A stretch of 64,000 nt of DNA from Planctomycetes bacterium syqfu (GTDB taxonomy: Bacteria > Planctomycetota > Phycisphaerae > Phycisphaerales > Phycisphaeraceae). Below the pieces are notes generated by a model that was not told the DNA's origin, made no database searches, and saw only the letters and a program-made list of their open reading frames with translations. The position numbers and the translations under genes were made by a program. Location: the NCBI GenBank assembly GCA_020974905.1, contig CP087563.1:2170001-2234000 (forward strand), in the 5' to 3' direction. Position 1 is the stretch's first letter; the number at the start of each line of letters is the position of its first letter. Below are positions 43,921 through 54,600 of this stretch, in pieces.

Positions 43921-46863
43921 ATGAGCAGACATCTGTTCACATATTTCACGCTGTCATATGCATTGATCTTAGGGCAAGTGACGCAAGCACAAAACCTGCT
44001 GCCCGGTGACACATCTTTCGAAGCAGGACCTGCAGGTTGGCTCGGGGGACATTGCCAACCCAGGTCCGATGCACCACATGGCAACCACGTGTTGGTATTG
44101 GACAAGACCTTCAATCACAGCCGAATCTATGACAACTTGATACAACCTGGCAAAACCTACACACTCTCATTTCATGCCCGTAAAACCAATGGTAATGGTA
44201 ACGCTTCTCTACAGGTCTATCACGTCCGATACGCCCCCATCGGTAAAAGGCTCAATCTCAAACTGACGCATAGCTGGCAGAAATTTCAGATCACCCTCCC
44301 AATCCTCGACGTCCAACGCACGGTCTATTTCACACTCAACCAACCTGAAAATCAGATCATTGAACTCGACAGCATGATGCTAAATGAAGGGGCCAAACCG
44401 CAACCGTTTGAACCTTGGGCAAACTGCATTGTTGATATTTCCCCAACCCAAGCACCGGGTAACATTCTCTATGAAGATCAAATGCTGCCATCCGTGAAAG
44501 TCGGACTTTATAACGCAACCCAATCACTGCAGGATGGCCAACTGGAAATCGTGACCCTTGATGGGTATGGCAAAGAACATCAACGAAAACAAATCCACAT
44601 CAAACTCAACAAGTCTCAAAGCCAGCAGGTAACCTATCAGCCTTTGACAAGCATGCAACGGGGTTACTTCCAGATCATTGCTGAATACAAGGTCAATCAG
44701 CGCGTTATCGACAGGCAGATCATGCCTTTTGGTGTGGTCGCTCATCCGGTTGATATCAACAGTGAGGATTCATCATTTGGCATTCATCCCGACACTGCAC
44801 GCGTGACATTAGCTGCCATGCCGCGCATTGGTGCACGCTGGTTGCGCGTGTTTGGACACTGGGAGTACCTTCAACGCAAGCGTGAGCAAGCATTCCCCGG
44901 CGATCTGTTTGATCAAGCTATGAAACATGACTTGTCGGTTCTATACTCGTTTAAGATTGCAGAGTCCATGCCTAAAGGACCATGGCATGATGCCACTGTG
45001 GCTGAACATCAACCATCTCTGGATCAAATGATTCAATGGCTGGGGCAAAATGCTCCCAAAGCCATCAAGGTCTGGGAAATCGAAAACGAACCGGACCTGG
45101 GGTATCCCACGCATTTGAAATGCTCGCTCAAGGAAGGTGCCCAAGCCTATGGCAAGGTACTGAATATCGCAGCCCAATCGTTCAGACAACACTGCCCCGA
45201 CAAGCCAATCGCAGCCATGTCCGTCTCAGGTAATGAGCAGGATAACCAATTCATCATGCAGGCCAATGTGGGGAACAATGATCTCTACGACATTGCTTCG
45301 GTTCATCCCTATAACGGTGCTCGTTACATCGGTCCTGCAATGCGAACTGTAGCGCCGGATGCTTACATTCGACAGTACCTGATCGAAAAGGCGTCTGTAT
45401 TCAAAGACAAGCAACTCTGGGCAGGCGAAATTGGTTGGGCATATGACTCGCTCATGCCTATGGATCATCAAACATATACCACATACTCAGACTATGTCGC
45501 TCGCGCGATGATCCTGATGAAATCCGTCCGTGAAGTCAAAAAGGTCATCTGGTTTAAATCACAGGGCTGCTACGAACGCGGGAACTTTCACTACGGACTT
45601 TGGCGCAGTGAGTATGAACCCACAGCAGCCGCAGTATTTTATGCCAACATCGCTCGACAGCTCGAAGGCGCGACACCCTATAAACCTGTCTATGAATCGG
45701 ATCTACAGGTTTACACGTTCACTGATCGTGATAGCAAAGGCCTTGCTGCTGCCTGGCAGTACAAGGGGCATGTCGATCAAATGCTCATTGATCAACCCGC
45801 ATCCCAAATCCATATCACAGACCTGTACGGCAATTCGGTGCAGGTCTCTGAAAAGGATGGACAAACGGTGATTCCTATCCGTTCAACACCTGTGTGGATT
45901 CGTATTGACAACATGTCTGCCCAGCAATTGGCTCAAACACTCCAAACCACTCAGATCAATATCCCGGCTGTGACAATCAATCCATTTCTCATTCATGACC
46001 AGGAGTTGGTCGTCTTTGTCAAGAACAACCTGCAACGACCTCTCCCGTTAAGCATGCAACTATCCGGAGGATCACAGCGCACATTGAACATGGCTCCAGG
46101 CCAGGTACGCTCGATCACATTGCATCACATAGGTCCCCTATTGCAGGACATACTTGCTCTGAAAGCGAAAACGCCCAACGGCACACAGCATCACACGGTG
46201 AACATGCAGACAATTCGCAACTGTCCCATCCTCACCGATCAAAACAATCCCTTCGAGCAACTCAAACAAACCCAACAGTGGATCGACCTGCACCAACGCG
46301 GCTGCATCTATCCGCCGGATGGCAATATTGGTTGGGACACGCCTGCAGATCTGAGTGGAAAATTTGCATGTGGCTATGACAGTAAAAACTTCTACTTCCA
46401 GGCAAACGTCACTGATCCTGTACACCATCAGACATCTGAAAGTTATCGCGCCTGGAATGGAGATTCGCTACAGTTGACGTTCGATACATTGGCCGATGCC
46501 CGCGAAGGCGAGTTCGTGCTGGATGACAATGACTGTGAACTCATCGCATGGCTCAGCCCGAGTGGCCCCAAGGTTGCCATGACACACAGCAGTAAGAATA
46601 TCGCAGGGGCAATACTCACTGACGCCAAAGTCCAGATTACCCGCAAGGACAACCTGACCATTTATCAATTGGCGATCCCCTGGAAACATCTGGAAAAACT
46701 CACGCCGATTCCGGGTAGACTCTTTGGATTTAATTTCATCGTCAATCAAAACAATGGCCAGGGCCGTCGCTACTGGTTGGGATTGACCGAAGGGATTGGC
46801 GAAGGTAAGTATCCGTACCTGTACAACACTTTCCGACTCACCGCCCCCAAACGCGAGCAATGA
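43921..46863 (+). CDS. Large secreted GH-A glycosidase with N- and C-terminal CBM-like modules
   Basis: A 980-aa protein with a signal peptide (residues 1-23). A CBM4/9-like module (NLLPGDTSFEAGPAGW) comes first. The TIM barrel, about residues 275-590, has acid/base E390 in IENEPDLG and candidate nucleophile E503 in LWAGEIGW, as in GH39/GH5-related enzymes. The C-terminal 200 residues (GKFACGYDSKNFYFQANVTD, AWNGDSLQLTFD) match CBM9-like sugar-binding domains. It is the main enzyme of the LacI-controlled locus. Exact GH family and substrate are not clear. Confidence 0.82.
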   Translation: MSRHLFTYFTLSYALILGQVTQAQNLLPGDTSFEAGPAGWLGGHCQPRSDAPHGNHVLVLDKTFNHSRIYDNLIQPGKTYTLSFHARKTNGNGNASLQVYHVRYAPIGKRLNLKLTHSWQKFQITLPILDVQRTVYFTLNQPENQIIELDSMMLNEGAKPQPFEPWANCIVDISPTQAPGNILYEDQMLPSVKVGLYNATQSLQDGQLEIVTLDGYGKEHQRKQIHIKLNKSQSQQVTYQPLTSMQRGYFQIIAEYKVNQRVIDRQIMPFGVVAHPVDINSEDSSFGIHPDTARVTLAAMPRIGARWLRVFGHWEYLQRKREQAFPGDLFDQAMKHDLSVLYSFKIAESMPKGPWHDATVAEHQPSLDQMIQWLGQNAPKAIKVWEIENEPDLGYPTHLKCSLKEGAQAYGKVLNIAAQSFRQHCPDKPIAAMSVSGNEQDNQFIMQANVGNNDLYDIASVHPYNGARYIGPAMRTVAPDAYIRQYLIEKASVFKDKQLWAGEIGWAYDSLMPMDHQTYTTYSDYVARAMILMKSVREVKKVIWFKSQGCYERGNFHYGLWRSEYEPTAAAVFYANIARQLEGATPYKPVYESDLQVYTFTDRDSKGLAAAWQYKGHVDQMLIDQPASQIHITDLYGNSVQVSEKDGQTVIPIRSTPVWIRIDNMSAQQLAQTLQTTQINIPAVTINPFLIHDQELVVFVKNNLQRPLPLSMQLSGGSQRTLNMAPGQVRSITLHHIGPLLQDILALKAKTPNGTQHHTVNMQTIRNCPILTDQNNPFEQLKQTQQWIDLHQRGCIYPPDGNIGWDTPADLSGKFACGYDSKNFYFQANVTDPVHHQTSESYRAWNGDSLQLTFDTLADAREGEFVLDDNDCELIAWLSPSGPKVAMTHSSKNIAGAILTDAKVQITRKDNLTIYQLAIPWKHLEKLTPIPGRLFGFNFIVNQNNGQGRRYWLGLTEGIGEGKYPYLYNTFRLTAPKREQ

Positions 46864-46900
46864 CATTGACCGCGTAAGGCGTCCACTTGACTGCGAGCAA

Positions 46901-48259
46901 TCATGCCAACGTCAGTTTCACCACATCTGTTTCAATGGTTTTGAGGTTTTTATCCAGTGTGAATGTGAGTGTGCGATTGGCATAGGTGTAATCGACAGGC
47001 GTACCTGTACGCAGATGAATCAGGCTGCGGGGTTGATCAATATCCTTAAGGGAGACCTGATCCACAAAGACCCAATCCAAATGAAGGTAATACGTACGGT
47101 CCTTGCGTGTCACGGGAACATTACAATCTTCAGGCCACTTACACCCTTGGGTTCCTTGAATGGATTCACCACTGTGTTCCATCCATTGGGCCAACTGTTC
47201 CATGCGGTGATAATACGCAGCAGGTAATTCGCCATGACCATCCGGCCCGACGTTAGGCAGGAAATTGCCATCCCATGATCGCACTTTGGAAAGCTCTGCC
47301 AACAACCATCCCATGGGCTTATAGCATTCGTGATTCAGATACCCCCAGGCACCATCTGCAAAGACATAGCAAAGCTCCCACCAGTCATCCGGCATGAAAC
47401 GTTCAGCAGGAAAGCGACACTCGGGCGTATTAAAATCACCATAACCATGCCCACGTGGGTTAATGAGAATGCCCGGTTGAAGTTCACGGATTTCTTCAAT
47501 GGAGATGGTGTTTTCTTCACGTGGCAGACGTCCGTCAAACCAGATGATATCGATCTTGCCATAGCGTGTTAACAGTTCGGTCACCTGGCCACGAACATAA
47601 TCATTGAACGCATCTTCACGTTTGGTTTGTTCTTCCGGACTGGTCTGAGGCAGCGTGATCGGCTCATGATCCAATCCCAAAGGCGGACTGTCCGCACCAT
47701 AGTTAAAGGACATATGATGACGATCCCAATACCAATCTGGTGGCGAATAATAAAAGCCAACCTTGATATCATGATCGCGGCATGCCTGAACGTAGTCAGC
47801 CAAGAGATCGCGACCGCCCATGTAATTTTTCGTACTGAAATCACCATAGTCACTGGGCCACATCGCAAAGCCTTCGTGATGACGGGTGGTGATTACGGCA
47901 TACTGAATACCAGCTTTTTTGGCAGCCTTCATCCACTTGCCCGGATCATAACGGTCAGGATTAAAATGCTTGGCCTGATCCCAGTAATGACGTGGCGTCA
48001 TGATCGCTCGACAGGCAGGCAAACCAAAATTCTTGATATGTTCACTGGGCTGATACGGCGCATTCATCATCCCCCACGAAAGATCGCACTGCCCTTTCAC
48101 ACATGAAAGTCCCCAATGCAGGAACAATCCCAATCCCGCACCATCAAACCATTGCGCATCAGGGTGCGTCGTCCGTTGAAATGACGCATCGGGCTTACGT
48201 TCTTCGTTACCAATGATCTGGTGCTGTTGAGCAACCTCGACCACCTTGTCAGCAGACAT
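46901..48259 (-). CDS. Alpha-L-fucosidase (GH29)
   Basis: A 452-aa protein with GH29 marks: FDGAGLGLFLHWGLSCVKGQ near residue 35, KKAGIQYAVITTRHHEGFAM, VGFYYSPPDWYW, and nucleophile D242 in IDIIWFDGRLP. No signal peptide is seen, so it may be cytoplasmic and act on imported fuco-oligosaccharide. ATG 48259 is preceded by GGAG. It is divergent from a GntR regulator and shares its control region. Convergent with the preceding gene, 37 bases apart. Confidence 0.92.
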   Translation of the reverse strand: MSADKVVEVAQQHQIIGNEERKPDASFQRTTHPDAQWFDGAGLGLFLHWGLSCVKGQCDLSWGMMNAPYQPSEHIKNFGLPACRAIMTPRHYWDQAKHFNPDRYDPGKWMKAAKKAGIQYAVITTRHHEGFAMWPSDYGDFSTKNYMGGRDLLADYVQACRDHDIKVGFYYSPPDWYWDRHHMSFNYGADSPPLGLDHEPITLPQTSPEEQTKREDAFNDYVRGQVTELLTRYGKIDIIWFDGRLPREENTISIEEIRELQPGILINPRGHGYGDFNTPECRFPAERFMPDDWWELCYVFADGAWGYLNHECYKPMGWLLAELSKVRSWDGNFLPNVGPDGHGELPAAYYHRMEQLAQWMEHSGESIQGTQGCKWPEDCNVPVTRKDRTYYLHLDWVFVDQVSLKDIDQPRSLIHLRTGTPVDYTYANRTLTFTLDKNLKTIETDVVKLTLA

Positions 48260-48304
48260 AAATAAACTCCAGTTGGCGAGAGATTTTCACTTTGACAGGC
48301 AAAC

Positions 48305-48347
48305 TTGCCAATCTTATTGTATTAAATATAGATGATACAAAATACAA
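48305..48347. promoter_or_regulatory. Overlapping divergent promoters with an inverted repeat
   Basis: TTGTAT (48317-48322) and ATACAA (48335-48340) form a perfect inverted repeat. It overlaps a plus-strand promoter (TTGCCA 48305-48310, TATAGA 48327-48332) and a minus-strand promoter for the fucosidase (TTGTAT read from 48347-48342, TAATAC read from 48324-48319, 17-base spacer). A bound regulator would block both. Confidence 0.6.
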
Positions 48348-48415
48348 GTCAAGCTATACGGCATTATTTCATTGCAAGTTGACAAGGTTCGGTGGCACGA
48401 CTATCAGGGGATGCT

Positions 48416-49465
48416 ATGGGTAAAGAAAATCCGATTCAAGCCAAAGCCTATTTACGGAACATTGCCAGGCTCCAGGCCTATATCCGTGAGAATAATTACC
48501 GTGATGGCGGCTGGCTACCTGCTGGACGCAAGATGGCGGAGTTGATGGGGACCAGTCACTTGACTTATGTCCGGGCGATCAAATTTCTGGAAAATGAAGG
48601 CATCGTCAAACCTTTTGCCAACCGCGGTCATTATGTCATTCCCGAAATTCTACGCTGTCAGAAAATCGGCATGATTATTCATGGGGGTGAATATGTCCCC
48701 TTCCTCTGGCATCATTACACCAAAAGCAAAGAAGGCTACCTATCCGACGTCAGTGCAATTGTTGAAACTCTGGCAGAAAACCATTTCGACACACAGCTCA
48801 TCCAGATGCCCAGCGCGCAGCAGGCTTTTGAGATCGCTCAAGCCTACTACATGAAGGGACTCATCTGGTTTGACCCGCAACTTAAAGACTGCGATGCCAT
48901 CCGGGAGTACCAACAAGGCAAGGACCGCCTGCCTTTTGTTGTCACCTCAACGGATAAGCAAGTGATCGACAGCGGGATAGACGTGGTCAAGCAGGAAACA
49001 ACGGATCAACTCTACCAACGCGTGGCATATCTGCTTAAGCAGGGTCACACACGTTTTCTGTTCCAGGGAAGCTTTGACAAACTCAAAACCAGCGGCGCCT
49101 TGAAACTGATCACCCAGGCTGGCATCAAGTTCACGCGCCATGACTGCTTTGAGAAAAGCTTTCTGAATATGCATGAACTCTGTGATTTGATTACGGCCAA
49201 ATGCTATACCGGTATTCTTGCCAACGGGCACATGGACATCATGATGTATCTGTTTGAAGCCTTAAGAACCTTGCCAGAGAAATCCAAACCTGAGGTTCAT
49301 CTGCATAGCAAAACGTTTATCCAAGTAATCCATACCAGAGTTCCGCAGATTTTGGCAGGTTATCCCAAGTCCAAAATCATGGCTCCCACTGCTCAATCTC
49401 AACGCAGTCTTGGTGTGCTCGCCGTACAAGCCTTGCTTGGGCAGATTCGTGATCAGACGGATTGA
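48416..49465 (+). CDS. GntR-type regulator with LacI-like effector domain (paralogue A)
   Basis: A 349-aa protein. Winged helix at residues about 10-85 (WLPAGRKMAELMGTSHLTYV, then GHYVIPEILRCQKIGMII). The rest is a weakly conserved sugar-binding-like domain. It is the same length as the regulator at 50524 and shares the frame WLP-x3-R-x-M, TYx-x-AI and GxYVxPExLRCxKxG, so the two are paralogues. ATG 48416 follows AGGGG; a GTG at 48392 is an alternative. Divergent from the fucosidase, its likely target. Confidence 0.85.
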   Translation: MGKENPIQAKAYLRNIARLQAYIRENNYRDGGWLPAGRKMAELMGTSHLTYVRAIKFLENEGIVKPFANRGHYVIPEILRCQKIGMIIHGGEYVPFLWHHYTKSKEGYLSDVSAIVETLAENHFDTQLIQMPSAQQAFEIAQAYYMKGLIWFDPQLKDCDAIREYQQGKDRLPFVVTSTDKQVIDSGIDVVKQETTDQLYQRVAYLLKQGHTRFLFQGSFDKLKTSGALKLITQAGIKFTRHDCFEKSFLNMHELCDLITAKCYTGILANGHMDIMMYLFEALRTLPEKSKPEVHLHSKTFIQVIHTRVPQILAGYPKSKIMAPTAQSQRSLGVLAVQALLGQIRDQTD

Positions 49466-49477
49466 ATCCACGGACAT

Positions 49478-50209
49478 TCAATTGCTGCTGAGATTCGGCT
49501 TCCAGGGCGCTTTGTTTCGCCACATGTTTTCCACGGCTGCTGAGGTGGAGACGTCGTAGACCAACTCCTCGATTTTTTGCCGTTGGACATGGCCATCAAT
49601 ATAGAGTGAATTGACGGTATTACTGCGATCGTTGCTTGCCATCCCGTTGGTATGACGGCCATCCAGTCCCATGGTGGTGTAAAGTGTACCTGTTGAATCG
49701 GGCTTCCATGCGTGGATGACACTGAGATTGTACCCTTCAACCAACACCACAATATCACTGGGATTCAGAACATCATCAACGCGCGGGGAGATCGTGTTCC
49801 ATTCGGGCATCATGTGCAGAGTAGGTGTGTAATTGGATCGGTTGTACGTTGACATGACCTGCTGCGAGGACGGACAAGCAAAAATACCCGGAGGACGTTT
49901 GCCATCCGCCCATTTGGGGTAAGAGACCCCGATATCCATCAATTCACCCCCAATAAACTGGTCCCACGAAATATAACCACCGGGACCGTTGGCATAGGCA
50001 AAACGGTAGTTGGGATAGTGATTCCGGTAGGCATTGCTGTAGGATGCGATCCCCAGTCCGATCCCCCGGATGTTGGCAGCACATTGAATCGCACGTCCAC
50101 TGGCTCGAGCAGCACCCAATGCAGGAAGCAGAATGCTGATCAACAGTGAGATAATCGAAATCACAACCAGGAGTTCAATCAGTGTAAATGCCTTGGCTCT
50201 GTTCATCAC
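49478..50209 (-). CDS. Pseudopilin-like protein with prepilin N-terminus
   Basis: A 243-aa protein with [20 protein letters not shown] (residues 4-23), the AARASGRAIQCAANIRGIG core and the late YIDGHVQRQK motif. It is convergent with paralogue A and divergent from paralogue B of the GntR pair. Its upstream region holds a CTGTTAT/ATAACAG inverted repeat. Function in the locus is unknown; probably an exported surface fibre or sensor. Confidence 0.88.
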   Translation of the reverse strand: MMNRAKAFTLIELLVVISIISLLISILLPALGAARASGRAIQCAANIRGIGLGIASYSNAYRNHYPNYRFAYANGPGGYISWDQFIGGELMDIGVSYPKWADGKRPPGIFACPSSQQVMSTYNRSNYTPTLHMMPEWNTISPRVDDVLNPSDIVVLVEGYNLSVIHAWKPDSTGTLYTTMGLDGRHTNGMASNDRSNTVNSLYIDGHVQRQKIEELVYDVSTSAAVENMWRNKAPWKPNLSSN

Positions 50210-50305
50210 TTACTCCTTTTAGGAAATGGATGGTCAATTGGATGAATCGCAAATCGGTGACACAGTTATTTCACACATCAAACAACATGTCTTGCTGACC
50301 TGCTT

Positions 50306-50328
50306 CTGTTATGACAAACTGATAACAG
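50306..50328. promoter_or_regulatory. Inverted repeat CTGTTAT-N9-ATAACAG
   Basis: Perfect 7-base arms (50306-50312 and 50322-50328). Spacing CTGT-N15-ACAG matches closely the sites at 48317 and 50486, suggesting an operator for the paralogous GntR regulators, placed about 100 bases upstream of the pseudopilin start. Confidence 0.55.
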
Positions 50329-50469
50329 TCGGCATGCAACATGTGGTTTTCTGGCCCATTCACAGAGATAACGGCCTACGAGACATACCTGCATGCTGAT
50401 TCAGAGCCGGTATTGTTCAACCTGTCATCGCCATGAGCAGATCAGTTGAAAAATACTAGCCACGTCGGA

Positions 50470-50509
50470 TTGACAAATCCACTATCTGTTCTATTATTTT
50501 TTATGACAG
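50470..50509 (+). promoter_or_regulatory. Promoter of GntR paralogue B with overlapping operator
   Basis: TTGACA (50470-50475) and TATTAT (50492-50497), spacer 16. The imperfect repeat CTGTTCT-N10-ATGACAG (50486-50509) covers the -10 and the expected transcription start, consistent with autorepression. Confidence 0.65.
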
Positions 50510-50523
50510 TTGCAAAAACAGCC

Positions 50524-51573
50524 ATGTTAACAAAAAAAAGAACCAGTAACGGCAAAGCGCTCATCAAGACCATCAAGCAACTACGCCTGATGTTCCATGA
50601 GGATTATCCCGACGGCGGTTGGCTTCCTTCACTCCGTGAGATGTCAGAGCGTTTTGGGGTCAGCTCAATGACCTACCACAAGGCAATCTCGCGGATGGTT
50701 GCTGAGAATTTCGTTCAGAGTTATCCGAAAAAGGGATACTACGTGGTCCCCGAGCACTTGCGATGTCGGAAGGTCGGCCTGTTGTTTGAGGATGGCGTGA
50801 CATCACCCTTTATCGGTGAGTGTCGGAACGTGGCATCCATTCTGGAAGTGCTCAATACCAACAATTTCTCCGCCCAGGTCTTGCAGGTTGCGAGCTTTGA
50901 TCAGCTTTATGATCTGGCATTGGCTCACGGGGTGGAAGGGTTGATCTGGTTTGACCCACCGTACCAGGCCAAGCAGACAATTCATGCCATCGATCAGGAT
51001 GATGAATTTCCGTTGGCAGTGATTCAGTTACGTCATTTTGAAGATGATGAAATTCTTGGCAGCGGTGCGGTGACTTACGACAGCAAACGCATCACTGAGG
51101 CCCGTGCTAAATTGCTCAAGCATCTTGGACATCAGCACATTGCCTACACCGGACGCGATTACGAGCAAGCCTGTGCAGCAGGTGTTGTCGATACGCTTAA
51201 GCGTCAGGGCATCGAACTGATCACAGATCACTGTATTGCTGCCCCGCATGACGAACCTGAACGTCTGGAGCAATTACTTGATGGCAATCAAGTCACCGCC
51301 ATCATGTCCGAAGGTGGTGGTCGATTGATTGATCATCTGTTTAAAACACTTTCATCCATGCCCAACAGCCAACGGCCTCAAGTGCTGGTTTCAGACTTTC
51401 CACACCTGCCGGTCCTGCTCAAACGGTATCCCAAAGTCAAACATGTTCCCCAGCCTGGCAGACAACGACCGGATATCGGCCATGTCGCTGCCACCATGTT
51501 GCTGGACAACATACTCAACGGCAAAGAAATCAAACGCGTCAAAGTCAGCGAAAGCTATAACATTCCTGAATAA
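50524..51573 (+). CDS. GntR-type regulator with LacI-like effector domain (paralogue B)
   Basis: A 349-aa protein. Winged helix WLPSLREMSERFGVSSMTYH at about residues 32-51, then GYYVVPEHLRCRKVGLLF. Start ATG 50524 is chosen because it aligns exactly with paralogue A (31 residues before the GGW of both) and lies just behind the promoter; an ATG at 50503 falls on the predicted transcription start. There is no clear ribosome site. It is followed 46 bases later by the GH2 gene on the same strand, probably co-transcribed. Confidence 0.85.
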   Translation: MLTKKRTSNGKALIKTIKQLRLMFHEDYPDGGWLPSLREMSERFGVSSMTYHKAISRMVAENFVQSYPKKGYYVVPEHLRCRKVGLLFEDGVTSPFIGECRNVASILEVLNTNNFSAQVLQVASFDQLYDLALAHGVEGLIWFDPPYQAKQTIHAIDQDDEFPLAVIQLRHFEDDEILGSGAVTYDSKRITEARAKLLKHLGHQHIAYTGRDYEQACAAGVVDTLKRQGIELITDHCIAAPHDEPERLEQLLDGNQVTAIMSEGGGRLIDHLFKTLSSMPNSQRPQVLVSDFPHLPVLLKRYPKVKHVPQPGRQRPDIGHVAATMLLDNILNGKEIKRVKVSESYNIPE

Positions 51574-51619
51574 ACACCAACCGACTTTTATCTGATAAAC
51601 AAACACTCGGAGATTGGCG

Positions 51620-54600
51620 ATGTTACATCACGTGACAAAGATTATCGTATGCCTGTTGATAGGTCTTCTATCAAGCAACCAACTGTTGGCAGACTACCGC
51701 ACGCAGATCAATCTTGCTTCAGACAATTGGCAGGAAGCGATCTCGGACACGATCAACGTCACCCAAATTCCAATGCTGCTGATCTGGGATCAATCCCAAG
51801 TTCCCACCATCAAAAAGTACTCGCAGATACTCCAGTCCTCAGACCCCATGTGGATGTACTGCAACGTCAAACCCGAAGACTACCTCAAGCCAGATGGCAC
51901 ATTCAAAGTCGTCACCAACCGCAGTGTCTGGCTAAAGCGAACCATTAACATCCCCGCGGACATGCTCCAAAACCGAACCGTCCATCTGTCACTGGCAGGA
52001 GCTTCCTATCGTTCGGGTTACTTTGTCAATGGGCAGTTTGTTGCCGAGTCGATTCAAGCCACCTTGCCCATCGACCTGGATATCACCAAGCAAATTAAAC
52101 CCGGCAACAATGAAATTCTCATTGCCTTAACCACACGCGAGGGCCTCATCGATCCCAAAGCTAAAGTTTACATTGCCCCAAGCATGGGCGCGACGTTCGG
52201 CTTGCGTGGTCCGATTCGTCTGGAATTCAGACCTAAAATCGCAGTGGAAGATGTGTTCGTCAAAACCAGTGTCAGCCAGAAACACATCGACTTCCAAACC
52301 ACACTAATCAATAACACGAGTACACCAGCCAAACTCAAAATGCAGGTGGATGTCCGATCGGCACGTGATCCATTGCACATCGTTGGTACCTTCACGAGTG
52401 ATCCCATCACCATCGCTGGCAATCAAACTGTGGTCACCCATCTCAAAGAAAACTGGGTCACGCCGATTCTCTGGTCACTGACCACGCCGGAGATGTACAT
52501 CGCGGACATCTCGCTGATGCGTGATGACAGGAAAATCGACAGCTATCAACAATCCTTCGGCTTCCGTGAGTTTGCGACCCAAGGCAAAGATTTACTGCTC
52601 AATGGTCAGCGTGTTGTCATGCTGCGTGAATCATCGTTGACATCACTCAAAACACTGGAGCAACTGCCCGAAGAAACATCCATCACCCGTCGTTCCCCAT
52701 CGATCAACAGTATCCGCCAACACCTTGGTGCCTACAACGCGGACCTGATTCATCAGGCCAACGAACGTGGCATCATGGTCGTGCCCGAGTCTTCATATTC
52801 GTGGACCAAAATCTTCCCGCATGATCCTGAGCAAGCCAAGGTCTGGTTGCCGGGCGTGTTGGACTACTACAAACAATGGGCCAAACATCTGCGCAATGAA
52901 CCGTCGGTGGTGATGTATTCCCTGACCAACGAAACCTACTGGGAGCGTAATCGACCTGAAGAGATGGCGGTTGCCAAACAGATCATCAAGGTCATGCGTG
53001 AACACGATCCAACACGCCCGCTACAGGGTGACGGGGATAACTATTGGAACGGCCTGCTTGATGTAATCAACATCCATTACCCCGAAGGCACAGCAGGAAC
53101 CCTGCGCAAGAAGTATCCCAACTCAGGCCTGATGGTCCCCAACGACATCCATTGGTTGACTGATGAAGGTGGTGTTGGCTGGCGAACGGACTTCAAATGG
53201 GATCGCCCGTTGATTCTTGGTGAGTTCGGTGGTGGCGGTGATTGGGAAAGCTATTCCAGCTATGGCGGGGATGATGTCTACAACTGGATCAAGTGGCGCG
53301 GCCTCACACGCTCTGGCTATGACCGTGGCATGAACGATCCGCAGCGTGAAAACTATTATCAGGACACCATGCGAAAAATGGTCAACTTCTACCGGCACAT
53401 GGGGGTTGCTGGCCTGAATCCATGGACAGGTGACAACAACGAATTACTCAAACGTGCGGTTGTCGCTCCGATTGATTTTCATCCCAATGTCAATGCTGGC
53501 GGCGTCTTTGAACGCAAGGTTGCCATCTTCAATGACGGTGTGACCGAAGTCACCAAATTGCAGTACCTGGTGAAAATCGGCAATCAACTGGTCTGTGATC
53601 AATCCATTGAACCCTGGGTTGGCACCGGACGCCATTGGTCGGGCACGATCAAGATTCCCATCCCGGATTGTGCAGAGGCTGTGAAAGCCGAATTAACTAT
53701 GCGGATTTTCTGGAAGCGTGGTTCGCAATATCGTGAACTGGATTACTACACGGAAGACATTTACATTGTCCCCAATATCAATCTCTCCAGCCACCAATCG
53801 CAGATCGCACTGGTTGACCCGAACAACAGTCTCAAATCACTGCTTGATTCGCTACAGTTGGACAATGTGGTTTCTCTGAACACGTTGGATATCCTCGATC
53901 ACACGCGTTTGTTGATCATTGGAACCGATGCGTTTGATGACAAGATGAAAGAACAGGTCGATGCATTTGTCCAGCGTGGTGGTGTTGCCTTGGTCTTGCC
54001 CCAAAAAGGTTGGCAACCCTATCGATCCGAACTCCCCGAACGTGATGACCGGCATGCCACAACGCAATGTTGGATACGCTCAGCCAACCACCCGGCGTTA
54101 AAGCATCTTGAAGAAGCACAACTCAGCTACTGGTTACCTGACAACGTGATGAGCTATCAAACCTTCTCCAAACCCAAGCATGGCCCGCAACAAGCCATCA
54201 TTGATTCAGGCGGGCGATTCGGACTGAGCTGGACGCCCCTGCTTGACATCCCCATCGGCAAGGGTGCCTATGTCATGACGACCTTGCAACTCACCGATGC
54301 CGAACCTGCTGCCAGACAGCTACTGGCCAACCTGATTACCTATGGTTGCAATCGCCAGCAAAGCACGTATCAGATACTCAATGTCCTGGCAGGCTCCAAC
54401 ACCAAAATGCAGGAAGTATTGACGCAGGTCAAAGTCGTTAAGTCCGAAGGCATGGGCCACGCTGGACCGATCCTGGTGGATGGTTCAGCAGACGTGAACA
54501 TGGATGAACTCAAGTCGGCTTTGAATCAGGGACGCATCCTTTGGCTTCACGGCTTTACACCAAAGACATTCAACAAAATCAAAGACCTGTTCCCGGCAGA

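Larger units (their letters stand above)
50210..50523. other. Divergent control region between pseudopilin and GntR paralogue B
   Basis: A 314-base gap with no gene. Its contents are two yTGT-ACAr inverted repeats (50306-50328 and 50486-50509) and a clear plus-strand promoter at 50470-50497. The remainder shows nothing notable. Confidence 0.5.
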
